Positions 1 through 6,793 of a DNA stretch of 9,767 nt are shown here, in pieces; position 1 is the stretch's first letter; every line of letters begins with the position of its first letter. Under the pieces are notes generated by a model. The model saw only the letters and a list, made by a program, of their open reading frames with translations, made no database searches and had not been told where the DNA came from. The position numbers and the translations under genes are program-made. This DNA comes from Calditrichota bacterium (lineage in GTDB: Bacteria > Zhuqueibacterota > Zhuqueibacteria > Zhuqueibacterales > Geothermadaptataceae), in the NCBI GenBank assembly GCA_008501545.1, contig QQUM01000834.1, forward strand, positions 1-9,767, read 5' to 3'.

Positions 1-190
1 TTAACACCCGGCCGGCAAAGAGGATACATTCTTCATTTTTCACAACCCAAACAATCCAAAACCCGGGAATCGCGCATTGAGAAATGCATCCCGATGATTA
101 TGGATGGTATTGGCTTGCATGATAAATACAAGTGTTGAGATGTGCCGGTTTTGATGCTTCAAATTCTGCTTTTCCGAAAAATCAGCCCAA
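1..190. other. No supported gene at left edge
   Basis: This stretch lies downstream of the minus-strand nuclease. Only short reading frames cross it; the longest, on the minus strand, overlaps the nuclease gene in another frame and resembles no family I know. A CAATCCA motif at 53-59 echoes the simple repeats seen elsewhere in the window. I see no clear terminator hairpin for the nuclease gene and no RNA gene. Confidence 0.5.
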
Positions 191-1063
191 TTACCACTCC
201 TGCCTATTGTTTGTATTCCACGAACTCCATCTTTCATCCAAAATTTGTTCAAGCAACGCGCGATCAACCTGGTAGGGAATTTCCTTTGGTGATGGGATGG
301 TTAACTTGTATTTTTCAGCAAACGGCGTCTTTTCGATGAGCCGGTTGTGGGCAAAAAACATCAAATATTCCAGATTGACAACATCGGCAATGTTGTAGGC
401 AAGCAGACTCTCAAGGGCCCGCCGGTTGCCGGTCTTGCTGAATTCCTGCCAAAGCATTAAGGCCAGCGAGCCATCCACTTCTCCGAGACTTTGGTCACGC
501 CGGTCAATTCCCAGTTCCATTTCAATTCTTTTCAATCCACCGGTGTATCCCAGTTGACGCAGCACATGCATTAAATCGATGTGCGCATGGGACAGGCGGG
601 TACGAAAAAAGCGCTCGATAAAAGGTACATCAAAAATACGGCCATTGAAGGTGACCAAAAGATCGTAGTTCAAAATGTCATCTTCAAATTGTTCGAGATT
701 TTCACCGTTGACATAAGTATGAACATTCTCCCCATCATATACAGAAATCGTGGAGATTTCGCAACTATCCATACTCATCCCGGTCGTCTCGATATCGAGA
801 TAGGCCATGGAACGACGAAGGGTGTGAAACAAGCGCCAGCTCTGCTTTGAAGGAAAGATGGCGCTCAGTTCAGACCAGTTTTGCGCATCGAATAATGCGA
901 GACACCGTTGGAGCATCGGAACGGCTTCGGCATGTTTTTTGGGAGAAAGCGGCGGTTTGGGGCAATCAAGGTAGGTTTGCCAATCGGTTATGCCACCGTG
1001 CCAGAGTTTCTGTTCCTGTTTCCCGCCGATGCCGGGAATGTGAGTGAATGTGTTGGTGAGCAT
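191..1063 (-). CDS. YprB-type RNase H-like 3'-5' exonuclease domain protein
   Basis: A 290-residue protein, probably a cytoplasmic metal-dependent nuclease of the DEDD superfamily (RNase_H_2/YprB type). Seen: a helix-hairpin-helix-like HIPGIG segment near residues 8-13; motif I as DIETTG with acidic D90 and E92; motif II as FNGRIFD (N140 to D145); HIDLMH around 161-166; and motif III as YNIADVVNL with D227. All the expected acidic residues are present, so it looks intact. The N-terminal 'hIPGIG...LW..GI' pattern is where family members usually begin, which supports ATG 1063 although no clear ribosome site precedes it. YprB-like proteins are predicted exonucleases with poorly known substrates. 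The four-helix-bundle gene lies 60 bp upstream on the same strand; I see no functional link. Family certain, exact substrate unknown. Confidence 0.85.
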   Translation of the reverse strand: MLTNTFTHIPGIGGKQEQKLWHGGITDWQTYLDCPKPPLSPKKHAEAVPMLQRCLALFDAQNWSELSAIFPSKQSWRLFHTLRRSMAYLDIETTGMSMDSCEISTISVYDGENVHTYVNGENLEQFEDDILNYDLLVTFNGRIFDVPFIERFFRTRLSHAHIDLMHVLRQLGYTGGLKRIEMELGIDRRDQSLGEVDGSLALMLWQEFSKTGNRRALESLLAYNIADVVNLEYLMFFAHNRLIEKTPFAEKYKLTIPSPKEIPYQVDRALLEQILDERWSSWNTNNRQEW

Positions 1064-1075
1064 ATTTAATTTTGG

Positions 1076-1090
1076 ATAATTGGAATTATA
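1076..1090 (-). promoter_or_regulatory. Possible -10 element with overlapping palindrome before the nuclease gene
   Basis: The minus strand carries a perfect TATAAT at 1085-1090, about 22 bp before the nuclease start. It overlaps a perfect inverted repeat, ATAATT-GG-AATTAT (1076-1089), that could be an operator. No good -35 hexamer is found 17 bp upstream, so this promoter is tentative. AT-rich palindromes also arise by chance. Confidence 0.25.
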
Positions 1091-1123
1091 GATTGCTGGA
1101 TTGGGGTGCGCTGTATTCTTGAG

Positions 1124-1573
1124 TCAGTCTGTCGATGAAGGATTCCTTCTGGTTTTATCTGACACCTTTGTAATCCAGGTTCCTTCATCTCGTTTTTTTT
1201 CCAGACTTTGCAACAGTCTCCAGAGTTTATTTTCTACTTCGAAGTGCAACGTATCGAGTTCTGTAAATTCTAGTTGTGAGATTTGATTTGCTGTGAAGAG
1301 AGCAACCGCTCTCGATAATGTCTCAGACAAAGAACCGAGAGCGATATACACATGTTGGATATATTCATTTATAGAACGGCGACTATATCCCTCGGCAATA
1401 TTTGCAGAAACTGATTGCGCGGCATCGGCAATTTGCGCTCGAAGTTTGAAATCAATCTGATTTGACTCATAAACAATTTTGCAAACAAGTTTATACAATG
1501 CAACTGCTTTCTTCCAAACGTCAAGCGACAAATAGCCACGATTTTTGTTGCGCAAGCTCGTGTATTCCTTCAT
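1124..1573 (-). CDS. Four-helix-bundle protein (S23 / 23S rRNA intervening-sequence family)
   Basis: A 149-residue all-helical protein of the TIGR02436 family. Four amphipathic helices can be outlined: about 17-37 (LDVWKKAVALYKL...), 44-65, 67-93 and 103-128. The signature is SANIAEGYSR at 56-65, followed by the conserved 'Y...V.IALGSLSE' stretch. Members were first found encoded in intervening sequences inside 23S rRNA genes (for example in Leptospira and Coxiella); many genomes carry them as free-standing genes. The biochemical role is unsettled; ring-shaped oligomers and nucleic-acid contact have been proposed. ATG 1573 is chosen because GGGGAG lies 6 bases upstream; a GTG at 1600 would add nine residues that read through this site. 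Related GGATTGnTGG-type motifs on both sides suggest the gene may be an inserted cassette (inference). Confidence 0.88.
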   Translation of the reverse strand: MKEYTSLRNKNRGYLSLDVWKKAVALYKLVCKIVYESNQIDFKLRAQIADAAQSVSANIAEGYSRRSINEYIQHVYIALGSLSETLSRAVALFTANQISQLEFTELDTLHFEVENKLWRLLQSLEKKRDEGTWITKVSDKTRRNPSSTD

Positions 1574-1628
1574 CACATGCTCCCCAAATTGAATTAACAC
1601 CCCAAAACAGTTATTTCACCATCAATCT

Positions 1629-1667
1629 AAAACCACATTCATCCATCAATCCACATAACCACCAATC
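1629..1667 (-). repeat. Degenerate GGATTGnTGG repeats upstream of the four-helix-bundle gene
   Basis: Read on the minus strand, this segment has GGATTGGTGG, then GGATTGATGG, then AGATTGATGG within about 45 bp. They are imperfect copies of one 10-bp word. A related word, GATTGCTGGATTGGGG, lies on the plus strand at 1091-1106 beyond the other end of the gene. Confidence 0.5.
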
Positions 1668-1708
1668 CGGTAATAAATGAAACGAGCGCCTCGGTTGAGG
1701 CGCTCGTT
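1668..1708 (-). terminator. Intrinsic terminator of nrdJ
   Basis: The sequence from 1681 to 1692 pairs perfectly over 12 bp with 1697-1708 around a 4-base loop, and the stem is GC-rich (GAGCGCCTC core). Read on the minus strand, the stem begins 35 bases after the nrdJ stop codon and is followed by the T-rich but interrupted tail TCATTTATTA. The plus-strand side has no T tract, so termination is expected only for the minus-strand transcript. The hairpin separates nrdJ from the four-helix-bundle gene. Confidence 0.8.
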
Positions 1709-1743
1709 CATGGAGCTCAGTGTGCATGTGTCCCGTGGAAAAT

Positions 1744-4700
1744 TTAGCTGCAACCGCTCGTTGAGCCGCAGGTGGTGCATTTCAGGCAAGTGCCGTTGCG
1801 AACCATGGTCAGGCTACCGCAGGTACTGCACACATCGCCGGTGAAACCTTTGAGGCGTGCATTGGCAACTTCCTGTGCGGCTTTGTCGAGCACCTCTGTC
1901 TCAACCTGCGCAGCAACACGGTTTTGCGGTTTTTCGGCTTTATTGTGGGAATGGCCATTGGTCTTCTGCGGTGCATTTTCGACAGTTATCTCTTTCTTTG
2001 GTCCGGATACGTCAGTCACCTTTTTCGTAGCTTCCTCATCGAGATGGGAAAGCTCGGTACGGCCGAGGTAGCTGATTGCCAGATCGCGGAAAATGTAGTC
2101 GATGATGGATGTGCTCATTTTAATGCGTTCATCGCCGACGACGAGACCGTTTGGTTCGAACTTCTGGAAAATAAAGGCATCAGCAAATTCTTCCAGCGGT
2201 ACGCCGTGTTGCAAACCGAGGGAAACAGCGATGGCAAAACAGTTCATCAAACTGCGAAAGGCAGCACCTTCTCTGTGCATATCAACGAAGATTTCGCCAA
2301 GCTGGCCATTCTCATATTCTCCGGTGCGCAAGTACACATTGTGCCCACCGACTTTCGCTTTCTGCGTATAACCACGACGGCGATTCGGCATCAATTGGCG
2401 CTTGGCGATGTAACGTGTCACGACACGCTCGGTGATGTGAATAACTTTTTCGGGTACCGCTTTTTCCTCAAATTCCGCAATTTCGAGTTCGGAGAAGCTC
2501 TCATCCGTCACGGAGTTGAGTGGTTGGCTCAGCTTGGAACCATCCCGATAAAGCGCATTGGCTTTCAAACTCAACTTCCACGATTTCAAATAGGCTTGTT
2601 TGAAATCGTCCACTGTCGATTCAAACGGCAGGTTGATGGTTTTGGAAATTGCACCGGAGATGAAAGACTGTGCTGCCGCCATCATTAAAATGTGGCCATC
2701 CGCTGAAATGGTGCGGGTGCCGCGACGGCCGCATTTGTTCGCCGTATCGAATACCGGCAAATGCTCTTCTTTCAGGTGCGGCGCACCTTCGACGGTCATC
2801 GTACCGCAAATGTAATCATTGGCTTCAGCGATTTGCGCCTTTGTAAAACCGATTTCAGACAACATGTTAAAACCGGGCGTATTCAGCTTCTCCTGTGGAA
2901 TTTTCAACTCTTCTGTACAAAAATCCATGCCCAACGACCAGGCATTGAATGCGAAGGAGATGTCAAATGCAGACTTTAACTCTTTTTCCACTTTGAGTAA
3001 AGCTTCGTCGCTGAATCCTCTTTTTTTCAAGGAAGAAACATTGATACGCGGGCATCCGGTCAAAGAACCACGCCCGACGGCGTAATCGATGATATCATCG
3101 ATTTGCTTCTGTGTGTAGCGGAGCTTTTTTAATGCCGGCGGAATCGATGCATTGATAATCTTGAAATACCCACCGCCGGCCAGTTTTTTAAATTTTACCA
3201 GTGCAAAGTCAGGCTCGATACCAGTCGTATCGCAATCCATAACCAATCCGATTGTACCGGTTGGCGCGAGAACGGTCACTTGTGCATTGCGATAGCCATG
3301 TTTTTCACCAAGCTCCAGAGCCCGATCCGCAACGTCCTTTGCTGCCGTCAACAAATCTTTCGGACAGCGTTCCGCATCGATGCCCATCGGCTTCACTGTC
3401 AAATCTTCGAAATCATTTTCAGGTGCATTATGAACGGCTCTTCGGTGATTCCGCAGGACTCGCAGCATATTTTTCTCATTGCGTTTGTAGCCGGGAAATG
3501 CTCCCAATTCTTGTGCCATCTCGGCTGAGGTAGCGTAGGATGTCATGTGCATTATCGCTGTGATAGCGCCGGCAATAGCACGCGTTTTTGCGTGGTCGTA
3601 CGGCAATCCCATCACCATGGCCAGGGTGCCCAGGTTCGCATAGCCAAGCCCCAGCGTACGGAATTTATAAGAAAGTCTGGCAATTTCCTCGCTGGGAAAC
3701 TGTGCCATCAGGACGCTTATTTCCAATGCGATGGTCCATAGTCTGGAAGCAAATTTAAAATCATCGATGAGAAACTTACCTGATTTTTTATCATAGAATT
3801 TAACCAGGTTCAACGAAGCAAGGTTACAGGCCGTGTCATCGAGAAACATGTATTCAGAGCAAGGATTGGACGCCCGAATTTCGCCATCAGCCGGGCAGGT
3901 GTGCCACTCGTTAATCGTGCTGTGAAATTGAATTCCCGGATCCGCACACGACCACGCCGCATAGGCAATGTCATCCCACAATTCGGTGGCTTTCACCGTT
4001 TTAAAAGGTTTGGGCTCAAGGCCATTTTTTGCTGCATCGCGCTTTTCGACGCGACCGTAGAGATGCCAGTCATCATCCCTTTCCGCGGCCTGCATGAAAT
4101 CATGGGTAACCCGAATGCTGTTGTTGGAATTCTGGCCTGAGACGGTTAGATAGGCATCGGAGTTCCAATCGGTGGTGTAGATTGGAAACTCGACGGCTGT
4201 GTAGCCCATCTTCGCCAATTGTACGATGCGTTCAATATAATTGCGCGGAATATTGTGTTTTTGTGCTTTGTAGATCGCTTTGCCGAGCGCTTTATTTTTT
4301 GTGCGATCAAATCGGGCAGTGTGCTGGTCTTTTGGTGCGCCGTTCACATGAACAGATTCTTTGAACTCGATAATATCTGCATCGTGGCACGCTTTGAATA
4401 TCGCATTCAGCTTTTCCTGCAAATTTTTCGAGCCACTGACGAGAGCGGCAACTTTCTGTTCCTCAACAACTTTCCAGTTGATGTAATCCTCGATTTCCGG
4501 ATGATCGATATCGAGGCAGACCATTTTTGCAGCACGTCGGGTGGTGCCACCACTTTTGATGGCACCGGCTGCGCGATCCCCGATGCGCAGAAAACTCATC
4601 AAACCCGACGAACGGCCACCACCACTCAACGGTTCACCTTCACCGCGAATATTGGAAAAATTCGTTCCTGTTCCGGAGCCATACTTAAACAAACGTGCTT

Positions 4701-5361
4701 CTCGCATCCACAAATCCATAATGCCACCATCGTTGACGAGATCATCGTTGACTGACTGGATAAAACATGCATGTGGTTGCGGGTGAGAATAGGCATCTTC
4801 CGAGCGTTTCAACTTACCGGTAACTGGGTCAACATAAAAATGCCCCTGTGACGGCCCATTGATGCCATACGCCCAATAAAGTCCGGTATTAAACCATTGC
4901 GGTGAATTGGGCGCTGCCATCTGATTCGCAAGCATAAAAAGCATTTCATCATAAAAAGTATGCGCATCTTCTTCGCTATCAAAATAATCATGTTTATATC
5001 CCCAGTAAGTCCATGTACCGGCCAGACGATGAAAAACCTGGCGCGCATTGGTCTCACTGGAATAGCGCTGGTCTTCAGGAAGTTCGGCCATTGCTTTGTC
5101 ATCTACTGTGGAGCGCTGCAACCACTTGGGTATCTTGTTCTCGGGAACAACTTTTGTCCGTACCGGAACGCCGGCCTTGCGGAAATATTTTTGCGCGATA
5201 ATATCCGTGGCGACCTGCGACCAGTTTTCAGGCACTGTGATATCGTTCATCTCAAAAATGACCGAACCATCCGGATTCTTAATCACTGATGAGCGCTGGG
5301 TAAATTTCAGTGTTGCGAGTGGATCTTTGCCTGCCTCGGTAAAGCGACGGACAATTTTCAT
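1744..5361 (-). CDS. nrdJ: Vitamin B12-dependent (class II) ribonucleoside-diphosphate reductase
   Basis: A 1205-residue cytoplasmic enzyme that reduces ribonucleotides to deoxyribonucleotides using adenosylcobalamin to make a thiyl radical, independent of oxygen. Seen: SPQWFNTG near 153; C199 in HACFIQS and C512 in [11 protein letters not shown] as the likely redox pair; NPCSE at 499-503 with radical cysteine C501 flanked by N499 and E503; the APTGTI loop at 699-704; a TSCPD-type domain around 990-1068; a low-complexity linker; and a C-terminal cysteine cluster (C1178, C1181, C1192, C1195, C1198, C1204) that may bind zinc or re-reduce the active site. The 11-residue gap between C501 and C512 matches the C322/C333 spacing of the Thermotoga enzyme as I remember it. 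No N-terminal ATP-cone is visible and no intein interrupts the motifs. ATG 5361 is chosen because AGGAGG lies 6 bases upstream; an in-frame ATG at 5385 would translate through that site. Confidence 0.97.
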   Translation of the reverse strand: MKIVRRFTEAGKDPLATLKFTQRSSVIKNPDGSVIFEMNDITVPENWSQVATDIIAQKYFRKAGVPVRTKVVPENKIPKWLQRSTVDDKAMAELPEDQRYSSETNARQVFHRLAGTWTYWGYKHDYFDSEEDAHTFYDEMLFMLANQMAAPNSPQWFNTGLYWAYGINGPSQGHFYVDPVTGKLKRSEDAYSHPQPHACFIQSVNDDLVNDGGIMDLWMREARLFKYGSGTGTNFSNIRGEGEPLSGGGRSSGLMSFLRIGDRAAGAIKSGGTTRRAAKMVCLDIDHPEIEDYINWKVVEEQKVAALVSGSKNLQEKLNAIFKACHDADIIEFKESVHVNGAPKDQHTARFDRTKNKALGKAIYKAQKHNIPRNYIERIVQLAKMGYTAVEFPIYTTDWNSDAYLTVSGQNSNNSIRVTHDFMQAAERDDDWHLYGRVEKRDAAKNGLEPKPFKTVKATELWDDIAYAAWSCADPGIQFHSTINEWHTCPADGEIRASNPCSEYMFLDDTACNLASLNLVKFYDKKSGKFLIDDFKFASRLWTIALEISVLMAQFPSEEIARLSYKFRTLGLGYANLGTLAMVMGLPYDHAKTRAIAGAITAIMHMTSYATSAEMAQELGAFPGYKRNEKNMLRVLRNHRRAVHNAPENDFEDLTVKPMGIDAERCPKDLLTAAKDVADRALELGEKHGYRNAQVTVLAPTGTIGLVMDCDTTGIEPDFALVKFKKLAGGGYFKIINASIPPALKKLRYTQKQIDDIIDYAVGRGSLTGCPRINVSSLKKRGFSDEALLKVEKELKSAFDISFAFNAWSLGMDFCTEELKIPQEKLNTPGFNMLSEIGFTKAQIAEANDYICGTMTVEGAPHLKEEHLPVFDTANKCGRRGTRTISADGHILMMAAAQSFISGAISKTINLPFESTVDDFKQAYLKSWKLSLKANALYRDGSKLSQPLNSVTDESFSELEIAEFEEKAVPEKVIHITERVVTRYIAKRQLMPNRRRGYTQKAKVGGHNVYLRTGEYENGQLGEIFVDMHREGAAFRSLMNCFAIAVSLGLQHGVPLEEFADAFIFQKFEPNGLVVGDERIKMSTSIIDYIFRDLAISYLGRTELSHLDEEATKKVTDVSGPKKEITVENAPQKTNGHSHNKAEKPQNRVAAQVETEVLDKAAQEVANARLKGFTGDVCSTCGSLTMVRNGTCLKCTTCGSTSGCS

Positions 5362-5581
5362 AATGTTCCTCCTGGAATAGTGCATGGGATGTTGGTGATA
5401 TGCCGGTGATAATTAATCGAAGCGAGATTAGCGATTGGTGAGAACGCTATTTAAATTTACACTGAGAACTTAGAGCTGACTGAAATGGATACAAACGGGA
5501 AATATGACTTTTACGTACCGGGAAATTCACCGTTTAGCTTCGCTCTGAGGTCTGATTCTGTCGTCCAGTGCCGGCGGATAA

Positions 5582-5610
5582 ATAATAGACAATAGAAAAA
5601 ATAAATGCAA
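5582..5610 (-). promoter_or_regulatory. Candidate sigma-70-type promoter for nrdJ
   Basis: On the minus strand, TTGCAT (5605-5610) and TATTAT (5582-5587) are 17 bp apart. The -10 matches the consensus at five of six bases and the -35 at only three. A start near 5575 would give an nrdJ leader of about 215 bases. The NrdR-like boxes lie just upstream. Other AT-rich hexamers in the region could also serve, so the exact position is uncertain. Confidence 0.35.
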
Positions 5611-5637
5611 GTGGAAATGTACATTTTTTCCAGCCAT

Positions 5638-5653
5638 CAACTATATTTAGTAG
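5638..5653. promoter_or_regulatory. NrdR box 1 (nrdJ-proximal)
   Basis: The core CTATATTTAG (5641-5650) matches the NrdR-box core CWATATATWG at nine of ten positions. NrdR is an ATP-cone repressor that controls ribonucleotide reductase genes in many bacteria and usually binds paired boxes. This copy lies about 277 bp before the nrdJ start and is paired with a better one 32 bp away. Confidence 0.6.
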
Positions 5654-5669
5654 CATAACAAACCAAACA

Positions 5670-5685
5670 CAACTATATATAGTAT
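5670..5685. promoter_or_regulatory. NrdR box 2 (nrdJ-distal)
   Basis: The core CTATATATAG (5673-5682) matches the NrdR-box core exactly, and extends to the perfect 12-bp palindrome ACTATATATAGT. Counted as 16-bp boxes, the two sites are separated by exactly 16 bp (5654-5669), about three helical turns centre to centre, which is the arrangement known for NrdR operators. The adjoining gene is a ribonucleotide reductase, which strongly supports the call. Confidence 0.68.
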
Positions 5686-5930
5686 CAATTCAATCTTTTC
5701 TCATTTTTTATTTTCTTTAAACTAAATCCAATAAATACGCCATCTTAAAAGAAGTTTCAATGACTGAAATTGAAAAAATTAATTTTTTTTAATTCCATTT
5801 TTTAAGGCTATTGGGAGTTCTGGTCCTGGCAAGACGATAAATCAGTGCGAATTAACCAGAAGCAAAAATGGTGGAAACAAGTGGTACGAAACATCCGATT
5901 AGATTTTCTCATCCGCACAGCAACCAGCCA

Positions 5931-5978
5931 TCATGACAGGCACGTTTGAAAAAAGTTCTCACCGCATGACATCATGAC
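5931..5978. repeat. CATGAC direct repeats, possible activator-binding region
   Basis: Three exact CATGAC copies occur at 5932-5937, 5965-5970 and 5973-5978; two are preceded by T. They lie roughly 120-165 bp before the predicted hsp20 transcription start, where enhancer-binding activators of sigma-54 promoters often bind. Without a known regulator this is only a candidate site. Confidence 0.3.
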
Positions 5979-6069
5979 TGACACCGGAAATCATTTCATT
6001 TTTCCGCCTTTTCTCCAAAAAAAACACAAACAGCTGTTTTTAAACAACTAAAACCGATTAAATATTTTT

Positions 6070-6085
6070 TGGCACAGACGTTGTA
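6070..6085 (+). promoter_or_regulatory. Sigma-54-like (-24/-12) promoter of hsp20
   Basis: TGGCACAGACGTTGTA matches the sigma-54 consensus TGGCACRNNNNTTGCW with the right spacing and one mismatch (T for the C of the -12 GC). Transcription would start near 6096, giving a leader of about 54 bases. No good sigma-70 pair and no CIRCE palindrome were found in the same interval. The mismatch falls in a strongly conserved dinucleotide, which is the main reason for doubt. Confidence 0.45.
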
Positions 6086-6149
6086 TTAAGACGGGCACAA
6101 TTGAGAATAAAATTTTTCAACAAAAATAAATCAAAAAAGGAGAATGAAA

Positions 6150-6596
6150 ATGACACTCGTAAAATGGCAAACACCCCGAAATTTTGCAAACACTGAAACT
6201 GGATTTGATCGCTTAATCAACGACGTATTCAGCGGCTTCAATCGCATGCCAAATACCTTTGGCGACAACTGGTCTCCACGAGTTGATATTTCTGAATCGA
6301 AAGACAATTTTGCGGTCGCGATCGATTTACCAGGAATCGAAAAAGAGGACCTGAGCATTCATGTGAAAGACGCCGTTCTCACAATTAAAGGCGAAAAGAA
6401 AGCCGAAGACAAACAGGAAGGCGTAAACTACTTACGCATGGAACGTAACTTCGGTGAATTTGAGCGCCAGTTCAAGCTGAGCAAAAATATTATCACCGAT
6501 CAAATCGCTGCAGAATATAAAAACGGTGTATTGAATATCGTGTTGCCGAAAGCAGAAGAAGCAAAACCAAAAGAAATCGAAGTAAAAATAAGTTAA
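6150..6596 (+). CDS. Hsp20/alpha-crystallin family small heat-shock protein
   Basis: A 148-residue ATP-independent chaperone that binds unfolding proteins in the cytoplasm as large oligomers. Seen: a short N-terminal arm (about 1-40, rich in F, W and N); an alpha-crystallin domain from about 42 to 137, starting WSPRVDISES and containing VAIDLPGIEKEDL and GEFERQFKL; the family signature AEYKNGVLNIVLP at 121-133; and a C-terminal tail with I-x-V/V-x-I contacts (I143, V145, I147) used for oligomer assembly. Length is typical. ATG 6150 is chosen because AGGAG (6138-6142) lies 7 bases upstream; ATG 6144 is too close to that site. The gene has its own likely sigma-54 promoter and its own terminator, so it appears monocistronic and stress-induced. 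Confidence 0.96.
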   Translation: MTLVKWQTPRNFANTETGFDRLINDVFSGFNRMPNTFGDNWSPRVDISESKDNFAVAIDLPGIEKEDLSIHVKDAVLTIKGEKKAEDKQEGVNYLRMERNFGEFERQFKLSKNIITDQIAAEYKNGVLNIVLPKAEEAKPKEIEVKIS

Positions 6597-6614
6597 CCCT
6601 CCCTGAAATGAATG

Positions 6615-6650
6615 AAAAAGCGAAGAGCCTGTGTTCTTCGCTTTTTTTTT
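6615..6650 (+). terminator. Intrinsic terminator of hsp20
   Basis: AGCGAAGA (6619-6626) pairs with TCTTCGCT (6635-6642) and is extended by four A-T pairs, around an 8-base loop. A run of nine T follows at 6642-6650. It begins 18 bases after the hsp20 stop codon and should isolate hsp20 from the next gene. Confidence 0.92.
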
Positions 6651-6715
6651 GCTTCGTTCCTGCAGTATGACATAAATTAAAAATTTTGCATATAGTCTGA
6701 AATTATTGTAGATAT

Positions 6716-6731
6716 TGTGAACACTGTCACC
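6716..6731. promoter_or_regulatory. CRP/FNR-family-like palindrome
   Basis: TGTGA-ACACTG-TCACC matches the E. coli CRP pattern TGTGA-N6-TCACA at nine of ten defined bases. Its centre is about 70 bp before the membrane-protein start. A weak promoter-like pair (TTGCAT 6686-6691 and TAGATA 6709-6714, 17 bp apart) lies just upstream, so a bound regulator would sit over the start site. Whether this organism has a regulator with this specificity is unknown. Confidence 0.3.
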
Positions 6732-6793
6732 TATTTTGCCGTTATTATTGCAAAGATTACAAACTGTCAGGAATTTTCTTATTTCAGGATCGA

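Larger units (their letters stand above)
5362..6149. other. Divergent nrdJ/hsp20 intergenic region, no gene
   Basis: This is 788 bp of AT-rich DNA between two divergent genes. It contains the nrdJ leader, a candidate nrdJ promoter, two NrdR-box-like palindromes, three CATGAC repeats and a sigma-54-like promoter for hsp20. A 16-bp A/T palindrome, AAAAAATTAATTTTTT, lies at 5773-5788, next to a short hairpin (TTTCAAT 5755-5761 with ATTGAAA 5769-5775). No reading frame here looks like a gene, and no tRNA or known riboswitch was recognised. Confidence 0.7.

Noticed and set aside
40..267. 75-residue minus-strand reading frame at the left edge
   Set aside because: It overlaps the end of the nuclease gene in another frame and its translation shows no recognisable domain.
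1571..1600. GTG at 1600 as start of the four-helix-bundle gene
   Set aside because: The extra nine codons run through the GGGGAG ribosome site that is well placed for ATG 1573.
1924..2688. 254-residue plus-strand reading frame opposite nrdJ
   Set aside because: It lies wholly antisense to conserved nrdJ coding sequence, has no family resemblance, and is explained by the codon structure of the real gene.
1744..5361. Intein or frameshift in the long nrdJ
   Set aside because: Catalytic motifs follow in the normal order without splice-junction signatures, and about 1,200 residues is usual for this class II subgroup with TSCPD and cysteine-rich tail.
5400..5640. Cobalamin riboswitch in the nrdJ leader
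   Set aside because: Fragments such as GGCACTGG and CGGTGAATTTCC recall parts of the consensus, but they occur in the wrong order and the remaining blocks, including the AGCCAGGAGACC-type stretch, are missing.
5868..5936. Small plus-strand frame of 22 codons in the intergenic region
   Set aside because: Only a weak AGAAG precedes it, the peptide looks unremarkable, and nothing suggests conservation.
5980..6149. CIRCE/HrcA operator or sigma-32-type promoter before hsp20
   Set aside because: No TTAGCACTC-N9-GAGTGCTAA pattern and no convincing heat-shock -35/-10 pair were found; the sigma-54-like element is the better match.
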